Shown: positions 1-47,100 of the stretch, in pieces
Numbering within the stretch: position 1 is the stretch's first letter
Layout: each line of letters begins with the position of its first letter
Assembly: GCA_037975125.1 (NCBI GenBank)
Contig: CM075853.1
Span: forward strand, 24,997,399 to 25,061,398
Source: Latrodectus hesperus
Taxonomy: Eukaryota > Arthropoda > Arachnida > Araneae > Theridiidae
Direction: 5' to 3'
DNA length: 64,000 bases
Translations under genes and position numbers: made by a program
Notes under the pieces: generated by a model
The model's input: only the letters and a program-made list of their open reading frames with translations
Databases searched by the model: none
Told to the model about the DNA's origin: nothing

Positions 1-544
1 GATGATAAGCTTTGCACTGAAGTCCAGTTAAGTTTTGGATAAAACTAGTTTCAAACAGTGTCTATTTCAAGACTAATTTTATCAGAAATTTAATTTTCCT
101 ATTCAGTTAACTAAATCTAATTTACACATTGATTTAAAGGAGATTTTAAACTTGATTAAAAATGTCCCTTATAACATTATTTCAATTAAAATCTCAACTT
201 CAAAAATCTTCATAGAACATAAATATGTTTCCAGGATGGAAAAGTAGCATGCTTAACTTTATTAAATGAAAAATTTAATAAAAAAATTCAAGTACTATGA
301 ATATTTTAAAATTTTAGTACTTAATAGAAACATTTCAATTTTAATTGAAATGAGTACTCATTTCTCTTTTGTGATTTGAAACATTCATTTCCTAAAATCA
401 ATTGTGATTTTGTGAGGATTACTGGTGCAAAAGTGCAATATTGGACATTTCTGCACAGTACAATATTTAAAAGTAAAAGTATAAATTCTGTGTTAAAAGG
501 CTCATCAAATGTATAAGATGGCATGTACTAAAAATTCAATTCAG
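1..544. other. AT-rich intronic sequence left of the LINE; nothing recognised
   Basis: Should be MTSS1 intron. I looked on the minus strand for a final exon with a WH2 motif and found none. Confidence 0.4.
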
Positions 545-561
545 TTTATTGGATAAAAATC

Positions 562-3500
562 TTAACAAGAATTCAAGAAACCAATTGCAAGGAAAAATGC
601 AAACAAATTTCTATGAGGTTTAAACCCAATCAAGTCTGATACAATTAAATTTATGGTATTAAAAAACACTATGCATAAATCACATAAATTGGGACAGGCA
701 ATTAAAATGTGATGTACAGTATATGGTACATTACATATGTCATAAATCAGAAAACTATAAGACAAGAATAAGTGTTTGTGTGTAAATCTAGTATATCCAA
801 TGTGAAGGTGTGTGAGTTTTACATCAACTCTTTGCATGGGAGCAACTGGTAATGGAAGAATGTAGGAGGATATACTATATGATTTGTTATTTGTCTGCAA
901 ATCCCAAGTTTTCTGCCACTGGGAGGAAATGAAATCTTTGACAATTTGTTTAATGTCAAAAAATGCTAATGCTTTATGAAAAATGTCAGAGGCATTTTAG
1001 CAGAATTTTCTGCAAGTTCATTCCCTGCAATGCCAATATGACTTAGAACCCAACAAAACAAGATGTCAAAAATTTTATTCTTCATTATATTTAAAATATC
1101 CAATTTTTCCACAGTAATTGGATGACATTCATCAATAAAATGGTCTAATTGCATGACCACACTCATGGTATCTGTATAGATATAGTATTTTCGATGAGAG
1201 CTGGATAGCATTATTTCTAGAGCACGTAAAATGTCAACAGCTTCGGCTGTATACACAGAATATGATGCATGCAGTTAGTTTATGTAACCTGTAATTCCAA
1301 CAACAATACCACAACCATCATGACCAGTTGATTTTGAGTCATCACTATTTACAGAGATGTAGGAGAAATAATGAAAATGAATGTGTGAAAACATCTGTTG
1401 CAAAATAAGGAAGGATGTAGCTGATTACTGTATCCAGCAAAGGGTTTGATTATTTTGACAATAGGGATATTCCAAAGAGAAAATTTTAGAGCATCTGTAA
1501 TTTGGATTTGTAGATTGGGGAACTCAAACGAAGACAGTAGTGAGTTTGTATGCTCATAAAATGGTAGTGTATTATGTGGCCAAGCATTATATGACCTTCT
1601 TAGAGAGGAACAAACAATTATAGATCTCAAAAGGTATTGTGATGGTGATAGCATTTTAAAATAATGATGTAGAGACAGTTGCTTATGTCTCAGATCAGGA
1701 GGTAATTGGTAGCAAATCACATAAAGGCTTTGAACAGCAGAAGTCCAGAATGCTCCAAAACAGATTTGTAAAGTTGAGTGATGTACAGGGTCTAATTTGC
1801 TCAATACTGATGATCTGGCTCTGATCCATAAATTATGGTACTATAGTCTATTCAAGATAGAATAACTGTGACAGATACACTCAGAGTAATGCTTTATGAT
1901 CTGCACCCCAAGAGGTGTTAGAAAGCAGTTTTAGAATATTTAGTGATCTTTCACAACTTTTGTGCAAATCTAAGATATGTTGTAGGAAAGTTAACTTTTT
2001 TCCAAATATAAGCCCAAGAAATGATATCTGATTAACTACAATGATAGTTGTGCCTGATATCTTAATTTTTGTATCAGGATGAGGACCAGTTTTTCTGCAA
2101 AAATGGATACAATTACTTTTAGAAAGAGACAAAATGAGCCCATTTTCATTACACCAAGCAACAAGATTATTGACAGCAGTTTGCAATTTCCGTTCAATCA
2201 GTTGCATATTGGAACCTTGGCAAGAAATTTGGAGATCATCAACATATAATGCTCCATGGACTGATGGTTGCAATATATGAATGTTGCTGATGCAAATATT
2301 AAAAACAGATAAGATACACTTAAAACATTTCCCTGAAGAACCCCTTTAGATTGGATAGATTAGATAAAACAGATCCTATACAGATGCTAAAAATACAAGA
2401 ACTTAAAAAATTCTGAATAAAAATGGGTAAATTTCCTCTGAAATTAAAATTACCTAAAAGTATGAAGAATTCCATAATGTGATGTCTTATCATAGACCTT
2501 TTCCATATCAAAAAAAGATAGACACCAAATGATGTCTCTGTACAAAGGCATGTGTAATATAGGGATAGAGAAATCCTGATATAAACCACTGGCTGCTTTA
2601 ACTTTCTTCCACAACTCTTTGTTGGAAGTTGATAATGTGATGGAGGACATATCTTATCCAAGATTCTTTTTGACTATTTTGTTGTACTCTATGAACAAAA
2701 GCTTTAATTTTTTAAAATTATGAGATTTCTTATGGTAGGATACCAGCAAAAAAGTCCACAACCTTTTCTGTTTTTTGAATAACACTTGGCACTCATGGTT
2801 CTGCCATGGTTTCTGACATTTGCGTGGAATTGGGGAGCACTTGGGAATAGTGCTTGTGGCAATATCTAGAAGTGCATCAGTAACTTTTTGCACAGCATCA
2901 TTAATATTCTCAATTCTAATCATGCTGTCAGTGATCATAGCTAATTGTGTGTTGTGAGGCAAATATGCATGATAGTAAGAATAAGAGGAGTGGAAGACTT
3001 ATGGTTGGCTTATATCAGTTTGGTTTATAATTATAAGAAAAGGATCACTGTTATGTAAATCCTTATCAACAATAAATTTAATGAAGGCAGAATTGAGAGA
3101 GAGCAAATAGCTAAATCTAATGAATGAAAATTTCTTGATGATTGATGGAAATAGGTTATTTCTGTGGAATTTAGAAGGCAGATATTGTTATTAGAAATAA
3201 ACTGTTCAATTATGTGACCACAACGATTCCCATTATCACTACCCCATAAGGTGTTTATGACCATTAAAGTCATAAAGCAAAATAAAGGGAGTAGGTAATT
3301 GATCCAGTAAATTGTTTAAATCCCTTACATGGATGACAGCATAGGGAGGTAAGTAAAGACTACAAATAATGATGAGAGATGTTGAATATATGAACAGCAG
3401 GTAATGATGTGTTAAGGGATTGTACACAGCTAGTGATGTTTCAAGAATGCATACACCTCCAGAGACTGTATTATGGTTAACATCTTTCCTCCCACAGTTA

Positions 3501-3610
3501 TAGCTACGCAATTTTAAACAGTATTGAGGCTTCAAGAACATTTCTTGGATAACAAAACACATTGGATTATATAGATTAATAATTGTTTTGATATCTTCTA
3601 TATGAGTGTG
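562..3610 (-). pseudogene. LINE A pol relic: endonuclease, reverse transcriptase, RNase H
   Basis: Endonuclease: LLDQLPTPFILLYDFNGH at about 3310-3255, then a frameshift into NTLWGSDNGNRCGHIIEQFI. Reverse transcriptase: FDMEKVYDKT near 2510-2480, a QGSVLS-like region near 2350, and the catalytic box as GALYVDDLQIS near 2255-2220. RNase H: IYTDTMSVV near 1180 and WVLSHIGIAGNELAENSAK near 1050-990. C-terminus: LTHLHIGYTRFTHKHL with following Cys/His residues (about 820-680). The frame is broken repeatedly, by frameshift or stop, between these blocks. The family copies RNA into new genomic sites by target-primed reverse transcription. Confidence 0.85.
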
Positions 3611-3639
3611 AAAGTCTCGATAATTCCAAGAAACGCGAA

Positions 3640-4790
3640 GGCTACTATTAAACTAAACTGAATGCTCTGGCATCTGAGCAAGCTATCTGGGATTCACAGA
3701 CGAATCTTCACTTAGGAATGTTTCATCATCTGAAGGTTCTATCTTCATTATATACCTGTCTTAAGAGAAGTTAAGGTTCTTTTACTCTTTAAAGATGATT
3801 TATAGAACCATTCTTTCACATTCTTTGATTTTTGGGATCTTCGAGACTTAGGTTTTATGAAAGACTATGGAGAAATTCCTTTGAGAATAGGTGAGACATT
3901 CTTATTCGAAATATTTGAGGATAAGTTTGGAAAACTTAAGAAATCTGTTTGGGTACTACTAAATTTCCAGACTTTTTTGACTGCTTATGAATAGTTAATA
4001 TCTGGTTGAGGGGTGCAGGATGACACTGTATGCATGGTTTTGGGGTAAGGTAAGTTTTGTTTCATTTTCCCAGTAATAATTTCTTTTTCTAATATTGAGG
4101 TTGGGCATGATCGGGAGTTAGAGGGATGTTCACCACTGCAGTTGACACATTATTCTTGTAATTGATACGAACTGCTGTCATGTCTGACAGAAGCACATCA
4201 AGCACAAGTTAAAGGTCCCCTACATTAAAGGTTTTGCATGCCCAGATTGCTGACATTTAAAGCAATGTAAAGGATTTGGAATGCAGGGTTGAATACAGCA
4301 ATTTAGATAACCAGCATCAATAGATTGAAGTTGTATAAGAGTTGCAAACATGAGTATGAAGTGCTTAGTTTTTATAATTGGGCTCTCTCTCCAAATTGTA
4401 ATGCACTGGACATGTTGTACTTTTTGGTCAACAAAATTATTCAAAATTTTCTCCTATGAAACATTAAATAGAACATCTGGTGAAATAACTCCTTGTGTAG
4501 AATTTAACCTACTATGAGGAGATACTATAACATAAATATTACTGAGATATTTCAGTTTTAGAATGGTTTTGGTCAGTTCAACTCATAAAACTTCAACCAA
4601 GAGAATGCCAGATTTCATCTTGCAAACATTTTTGACATTTTCAACTGTATCAATAAGACTCTCATTAATTAAGAGAGGGGAAACATTATTAAAATTGCCC
4701 TTAGTTCTTTTAATAACAAAACATTTCTGATCATGTATGATTTTGTTGCTTCATAGGGAGTAAAGAATTAGAAGTACACTCCATAAAAAT
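3640..4790 (-). pseudogene. LINE A gag-like ORF1 relic with CCHC zinc knuckle
   Basis: Clearest between 4444 and 4220: KTKHFILMFATLIQLQSIDA followed by GYLNCCIQPCIPNPLHCFKC and QQSGHAK. This is the RNA-binding ORF1 of Jockey/I-type LINEs, where CX2CX4HX4C knuckles coat the RNA. The last Cys of the knuckle is displaced by a frameshift or stop at about 4220. Confidence 0.75.
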
Positions 4791-5572
4791 GTTGATTATT
4801 TCAAGGCCAGACAGCATCACTCACCACTGAGCTCAACAAGTGGATGCAGTATAATTGCACCAGGGCTAGCCAGACCCTATATGCTTTCAATATACCTCTG
4901 AAATGGCCTCCACCCTTAACATGTCACATAGCAATTATACGATTGCTTGATCCATGAAAGTCATTTGATGTGCTGAGGACCACAAAACATCTCCCGTTTA
5001 CCTGAAGCAGAGGCCAAAGTAATGTGTTGGTCTCTAGGAGCCTCAATTACCAGTACCCTCTTTTCCAGGAACACAGGTCTTCACACACAGCAAACATGTG
5101 GATGATTTAGTTCCCAAGAGAAGCTAATTATAACAAGGCGGCGATAGCTACCCATTCAACCTCTTATGAGACAGCCACAATGAGGGAGAAGAGGAAGAAA
5201 AAGCAGAAGAGAAGAGGAGAGAAAAAAGAGAGGATATTTCACTAGGGTACCTTGGGAATTCAACACCCCTGTTTACCTAAAGAAGGTAAATCCTCTGACA
5301 TGTTAAAATCAATTGTTTGCTTTAAAGAGATTATAGTACATACTTAATGCTAATTATCAACTTAATTTTTTATTCATTTATTTTAATATTAATATGCAAC
5401 AGCTACAAATGATAACATTTTCCCCCTTTAATAAGTTCTTAGTAGATATCCCTTTACCTAAGTCAGAATAATCTTGATAGAACTAGACATAAAACTACAA
5501 CCATATTTTAAAAATTGCAGCTTTCTAACATAATGTAGTACTATTTTCCAGTAAATTTAAATATAAGTTTAC

Positions 5573-40273
<34,701 letters not shown>

Positions 40274-41093
40274 CTTATCGTTAATTGATTAAATTACTTC
40301 AAAGATCACAGCATTTAAGCGGTAGTTTTATAGAAAACTCGACGCAATTCTTTGCTTTTCAAAGCATGCATAGCGGAGATTCTTTATTTCTTCATAAATA
40401 TCTTAAAACTCCTTTTTTAATAGTGACAATTCATGACTCCTAGATTTATATTATAGTATCTAAAAATGTAAAAATACATTTGCTCGAAAAATTGTTAAAT
40501 AAATAATGTGTAACTTCGTTATTTACAATATTTATTTATTACTGATTTTGGGTTTGTGGGTTCACAACATTCGAATCACTATCACAATTCATACAATGAA
40601 GAATGTAGAAACTACTTATTGAAGTATGTATTTATGAATAATGAACTTTAAAGTTGATCTAATATTTCGCAAGCTATTGAAAATAGTGAAAGAATTACAA
40701 TGTAGAGCGTATTCTAAATACCTATATAGATTTTAACTTAGAATAAAAAGCAAGCTCAGAAATCGAAACAATATCTAAGAGCACAGCGCAGAACGCATTA
40801 AAGAATTTCAGGCTGTACATACAACTTAATAAAAAAATTATTGATTCGGATAATGAAAATATTTATTGCCTTCTTTACAGGAAAAATAAAATATGGATAT
40901 AAAATATGATTCTTAATTTTTTCTTTATTCAATATTATTATTTGTTGATTTTGAACAGTATGATATCGGAAATTAAACTTAACTCTAACTGTAATATTTT
41001 ATGATACATGTGTTTCTTAATTGTAAACAAACTTGTAATTCTCGTAAAGCATGGTTTGCAAAAGTGATTAATTTTAAATCATTTATTTAAAAA
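40274..41093. promoter_or_regulatory. Shared head-to-head promoter region of MTSS1 and WDR89
   Basis: The two start codons diverge from opposite ends of this 820-base interval, which must hold both 5' UTRs and transcription starts unless untranslated first exons lie further away. It is AT-rich with scattered CpG (for example near 40338, 40373 and 40786). No TATA box or defined core element could be assigned with confidence. Confidence 0.55.
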
Positions 41094-41109
41094 ATGAGTA
41101 AACCGAACG
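41094..41109 (+). CDS. WDR89: WDR89 coding exon 1, 16-nt micro coding part (residues 1-6)
   Basis: ATGAGTAAACCGAACG followed by GTAGGT. It encodes MSKPN plus the first base of a Gly codon completed by exon 2. I chose it because exon 2 opens with two bases of a codon and has no usable in-frame ATG. Upstream 5' UTR extent is unknown. Confidence 0.75.
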
Positions 41110-44100
41110 GTAGGTATATTAGCTTAGCTTTAAAGAATATTATAATGATTGTTGCTTTTAATTATAATTTTCTTCATTCAGTATACTTTAATCGGAATTC
41201 TTATACATAAATGTTTTTTCGCTTTATAATAAGAGGAGTAAAATTGAAAATTATGCTCGTTATTTAATAAAATAAAAATCGTTCAATTCTCTGAATTCAT
41301 GATTTTGAACGAAATATTTTATTTTGTAGAATTTAAATTTATAAAATCAATCTTTTTTATATTTTCTATTTAAATTTCATTTGCTTATTTAATTAAGAAA
41401 AAAAAAACTAAATTAATCTATAAAATTGAAACTTTTAGTTGTTTGACATTTTAGCATCTTACAAAAGATCTACAAAAATCTAAGATCTACAAAATTAAGA
41501 TCTACAAAAGAGCATCTTTCAATAGAAAGTGTATTATTTTATCAACCACAAAACTTTTGTTAATGATTTACTTTCATTTGTATTAATTTATTCTGATATA
41601 TTGAAATTCTTTTGTTGTAATTTATTTTAATGACTGGTGATTAATTTATGTCTTCATAAACCTCAGATTCAAGACCTGTGATGCTTATAAATCAAATTTT
41701 ATGATATAATGTTTCTTTATTAGATGGTCATATTTTATGCATATCTACAGGATTGTTTTAGTTGCCGTAGGCTTAATTTAAGCATATTATGAGATGTTGA
41801 GTGGGCCACCTGACCTAAGTATAACTTTGTCATCCTGTATTCTAATCCATTTGAATCAGAGAAAAGCTGCATTATATTTTAAAATTTATTAGTCTTAAAA
41901 ATCAGTCTGGATTTTTTTTTCTGTAGCTTTAAAAATATTCCTATCTATTTTATTAATAAAAAAATTATATTTTATTATCACAATCCTTGAAATGTGAGGT
42001 GAGGATATCAGAAAACCTAATGCAGTTATAATAGAAGGCATTGTTTACTTTATACCAGAAGAGCCTTTTATAGAGGAAAGAAAACAAGACATCTAAAATA
42101 ATACTTAAAAGCCAGGAGAAATCTAATCATAACAGGATCTGGCACACAATAACTATTGTAAATTATTTATTTACAAATATATTGTTTTTAGTATTATCAA
42201 GAAGAAAATGGCAATTTAAAGATATGAATTATAACAACACTATTGCTCAAAGCAAGTTGTAAGTTTTATGCTGAATTATCATCTCACCTTTTTCTAATAT
42301 GGGTTATATAATTAATATATTTTTTATTTGATAATTATTAAACATTATGAGTCCTTTCATTATTATATAAATCATAGAATTTGGTCAATTGAGGGGATTT
42401 ATTTTTACAAGTATAATTTTGGGAATACCACTGTTATAGTAAAGATATATAAATAAAACATTTGTTATATAAAATATCTTATGTCATCCTTTTAAAATTG
42501 GCTTATAAAAGTTGCCTGAAATCATTTGAAGCTTCAAAGTAAACATTCTCTATTGTTTTCTTATCCATTGATTCTTGAGTGTTAAAAGACTAATCGAATA
42601 TTATCTGCAATAAACTATATTATACAATAATTAATATATCTTTTTCATACAAAATGCAAAATTATTCTTTATCTTTTCTATCCTGACAGTTTTTCTTAAG
42701 CATTTTATTTTTCCACACTTAAATTTCTTTTCAGGCACAAAATTTCTCCAAATATATTTCAGTTTATCAAGTAGTAGATTGTTTTTTAGAAAAATTTAAT
42801 TTTACAAATTTATATAAATTATTTTGTGTTCCAATATTTTAATGCTGCTGGAGATAAGATTGAACAAGTGATTTTTAGTTTTTAAAATTTTTCATTTCCT
42901 TTGCATATTTCTGAACACAACAACAATGTGACAGTCAACAAAATACTAATTGATGGATTACCAATTAAATTTAAGATGTATTTGTTTTGTTGTGAGATGT
43001 ATTTGTTACATAAATATGAACTCATATCAACTGTATTCCCATTAGTATTATATCATTACAGTGACTGAAACTATATTTTGATAATACCATAAAATAATGT
43101 TTTAAGGTCACATATTTTGTAAAAGTAATATTTATTTAGTTTTATTATGTAAAGTGGTTTATAATATTTTTAATTTAAAAAGGGTTTTAAAAAATGTTCA
43201 CTGATGTTTCTCAAATCTTGATCAATATGATTAGAATGTAAAAATAAATTCTAACTGAAAGATGGAAAAAATATTTAAATTTTGACAATAAATAATTTAC
43301 TGTGCATTGACAAAAAAATAAAAAAAATTGAACAAAATAAAAATATATGACCTATGAGATACTATTAAGAATTGATTTCTTTTGTAGGAACTCCTGTTTC
43401 CAATGGAAACACACCTGATCAGTGTCTAAAGAAATTACATATAGCTGAAGAATATATCCTTCATTCTTCTATTAATGAGTAAGTTGAATTGTCTTATTTG
43501 TGTGTAATATTATCTTTTTGGTTGACAGCTAAGGGATTGCCAATTATTAAATAGGAATGAAAATTCAAAATATTTGCTTAAAAATATAACTATTCAATTA
43601 GCTGCAGGACATCTTTGTTGATGACTTTTTTCAATGTTCTGATTATATCATATTCATAAAATTTCTTATCTTTGTGCTATGAAAAAACTGAATTAAACGA
43701 GATATACAACCATTATATTAAAAATTTTATTATTTAAGGAGCTCTGCCTGGAACAAAATAATTAATTGGCAGAGAGTTTGAAGATGCGAGATGGTTGGGA
43801 CAAAAGATCTTAGCCCTAATACAATTGTTTTGGCAAGTGACCAAAGATATGTGATGCTTTGAGTTATCGTGGTGGAGAATAATTGGCTTATAATTTGTCT
43901 TTTCTGGCTACTTTGTTTGAATTATATTGAACACATCATGTTTGAATTGATCATTTGGCTATTTCATAAAATTTCCAATAAAACTGAGTATTATGGTCTC
44001 AGCTTGGCGAAAAATCAATCGATGGAAATTTTTTTTTGCCAAATGGAAGAGACAGGGGTGTTGGAAATTGATTGGCAATCCAGAATGGGCACCAATTGGC

Positions 44101-47100
44101 ATAAGAAATCAAGGTTTTCCCCTCCCTCCACCAAACACTAAATAAGAAACTAATAATAGCAACCATGTAAATAAAGCGGGGTTTTCCCCTTTTTTCAAAT
44201 AGCTAAGCCTAACGGTATTCAAGAAAACAGTAATCATAATAAGAAATGATTAAAAATATTTCAGAGTTAAAATTAAAGGAAATAAACTAGCCAAAATAAT
44301 TACATTTAATAACAGCTAATTAAAAGTGAATAAAATAATGAATTTCATTCAATAATGAATTTCAGTTAGAATGTTACAAATCATTGCTGCATAAAAGTAG
44401 ACGAATCTAGAGAAATTAAAAAAAATAGATTCTATAATTTAGTCAGAATTAATTTCTGATACGATATCCTTAGTGAAATAGAAAATGAATATAAAAAACA
44501 GGATTGAAATTCTGGCGCTATATCCTCAGCGACATCCAAAACAAATATAAAAGACAGCATTGAAATTCCAGCACTGTATCCACACCGAAATAAAAAATGA
44601 ATATAAAAGACAATATTTATTCGGCGCTACATCCAAAGTGAAATAAAATAAAATATAAATATGAAAAAATAGGATTTAAATTACCACTCTTTACATTCGA
44701 TAAAAAATCCAAAATGATTTTTTGGGATGTGTGGCAGTGAGACATTCTGATGCTGTATTTAGTGACACATTTGGCAACTAATCGCTTTTGGTGATTTTTT
44801 GGCAAATTTGGTAAGAGGGAAATAAACCAACCAACCTTACCAGATTTGGAGACTTTTCTTGCTTGGCAACCAGAGACCGTATTACTCAGTTTAGCCAAAG
44901 TTCCAAGTGCACGATTTCTTTAAAATCCTATGAGACTGACAGCTTTATCTTTTTATGTGAATTGATTTATGTTGTTTTCTGAGTTGTTTCACCTTACATT
45001 TCTTATGATTTCTTCTGATTAACATTATAAACTATCCACTTTTTATTGTCAGTAATTAATAGTTATTCAGAAGTATGTCAATTTCATTGCTTTTCGGAAG
45101 TGCTGGAAGAATGCTAATGCATTGCAGCTAATGAACTTCCTTAAACTGACAAGGAGTCCATTGATCAAGTTTTTTGATGTAGCCAAACTTAATTTTTTAT
45201 GCATATATATGATACAATAGGCTTCTCTGCAATGTTATGTAATGGGCTATGACAGTCTGCATTAATACTGGTTTGATATGGTTCTCATTGACTTCAACTG
45301 GATGGCCAGATTGTTGAGCAGTTTTCAGTGAAAATCATCAGAAAAAAATCTGGCCAAGTAATTTTGATGCTGTCTTTCTTTCAAGGCTCCATTCTCATAT
45401 TTGGCTGATAATTTCTTGTGTTTTAATTTTTTTTACTAAAAAAAAAATCCTATGAATAAAATAAAGTGTAGGTACTTTGAGGAAAGACAAAACAAAAAAC
45501 GTGCAAAATCTATTTGTCAACAAAATCTACAATCATTGTTAAAAAATGTTGTCTTTGTAACAAATGAGTTTGATTTTTTACTACTTTTTGTTGATTAAAT
45601 TTTTTTCTAAATTATATATTGTCTTTTCAAATAGCTTTGCATTTTAATAAAAATTTCCCTTTATTATTTTTTTTATTAGACTTTCTCCAGCTAAACTCGC
45701 TCTTTCTTTATCTTCAAATGTTATTGCACTGTATGATGTTGAAAGTCAAGCAAAAGTTATAACTTACAAAAGTTAGTAAGAATGATGACTCGTTTATCAA
45801 ATTTATTATTTTCATGTTTAAAAGCTGTTGAATATATTTCCTCAATTATTATTTGTATTTCAGGTCATCAAAACACTGTGACAGATGTTAAGTTTAGCCA
45901 AAAAAGCCCAGAACTTCTTTTTTCTAGTTCCCTTGACAGTAAGATTTTGTAAGTTAGTTATTATATTTGAGTGTAAACATGTATACAATACTTAAAAATA
46001 AGTTTTTATCAAAATACATTTTTCTATGTGATATAGATTTTCGAAGTTTTTTTGATCATACAGAATAAAATTCTATTATTATTATATATACAAAATTAGA
46101 GTTTAAGTAAATTTTCACATGATGTATTCATAATTGAATATAATGTTTATTGAAATATTTAAAAGATAAGTTTTCAATTACTATAGTTTTTTTTAAAAAT
46201 CTTGAATTATTAAGTTTTAAAAACCTAGAGGAAGTAGAAAATATAAAATATAATGTATGAATTTGCTTTCCCTTATCTTTTTTCCAAAATTAATATTTTA
46301 TGTAAAAAGTATTTCCTTTAATGAATCGCTAAATAAATAATATAGTACCCTTAAAAATGAACAATTAAAGTGTTTCTAATATTTTGGAAATTAGGTTCTC
46401 CTATTGTGGTGATATTAAGATCTATTTAAGTGCAAGAAACAAGATATACAAAATTAATTTTAAATATACAAAATTTGTTTTCTAACATTGAAAAATATTT
46501 GTTTCTTTATTACTATTAAATACTTATATTTAGCTAACATGTTTTTAATATCTTTATTCGAATTACCAACAAACATTTTTAATATAATCTTCATTTCAGC
46601 TACTTCAAAACATATTTTGTGTAAAAGTTAAAAATATTCTTACCATATTTGAAAGTATGTTGAATATGATATACAAATGTGAGGAGAAAATCAAAAAATA
46701 TGTACATCAATATGTTTGTTATATCATAAATTGTAATAAAGCAGATGCTGGTAGATTAGTTATTTTATCAAGGCTAATTCATTAATGAGGTATTTAAACA
46801 ATATATGCAATGTATGGTAGTTAACACCATACAACATTGTATGGTGGTTATAGTTTTTGTAAAAGAGAGAAAGTAAAAATTTTTTATTTATCTGAAAATT
46901 TTTGATTGAACAATTTCAAATTTAATTTTTTAGGGATTTTAATATTTTTTGATTAAGTAATTATCTATTATGCTGATATATATGAAATTATTAAAAACAT
47001 TTGAAACTGTTATTAGAAGATTATCATTAAATATAAAGAAAAATCTACTATTAATATTGCAAAAAAATGTGTCATGTAACAATATAAAGGATAAGATGAG

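Larger units (their letters stand above)
545..5290 (-). mobile_element. Near full-length, broken non-LTR retrotransposon (LINE A, Jockey/I-like, X-element-type)
   Basis: Minus-strand order is 5' UTR (about 5290-4850), gag-like part with a CCHC zinc knuckle (CFKCQQSGHAK near 4260-4290), endonuclease (about 3610-3030), reverse transcriptase (about 2660-1880) and RNase H with a C-terminal Cys/His block (about 1256-562). Many frameshifts and stops break the reading frames, so it is inactive. It is inserted in the intron after the last visible MTSS1 exon, in the same orientation as that gene. A purine-rich tract at about 5180-5237 belongs to the 5' UTR. A second copy of the same family lies at about 14980-17130. 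Confidence 0.85.
43735..44920. other. Unrecognised island of higher complexity in WDR89 intron 2
   Basis: Less AT-rich than surrounding intron, with C- and G-runs (ggttttcccctcc, gcggggttttccccttttttc), the 56-bp tandem array and a hairpin. Open frames of 90 residues (plus, 43869-44141) and 93 residues (minus, 44898-44617) show no recognised domain. Likely an old non-autonomous transposon; no ends identified. Confidence 0.4.

Noticed and set aside
43403..43429. ATG at 43403 as WDR89 start codon
   Set aside because: It is out of frame with the WD-repeat exons and meets TAA after eight codons.
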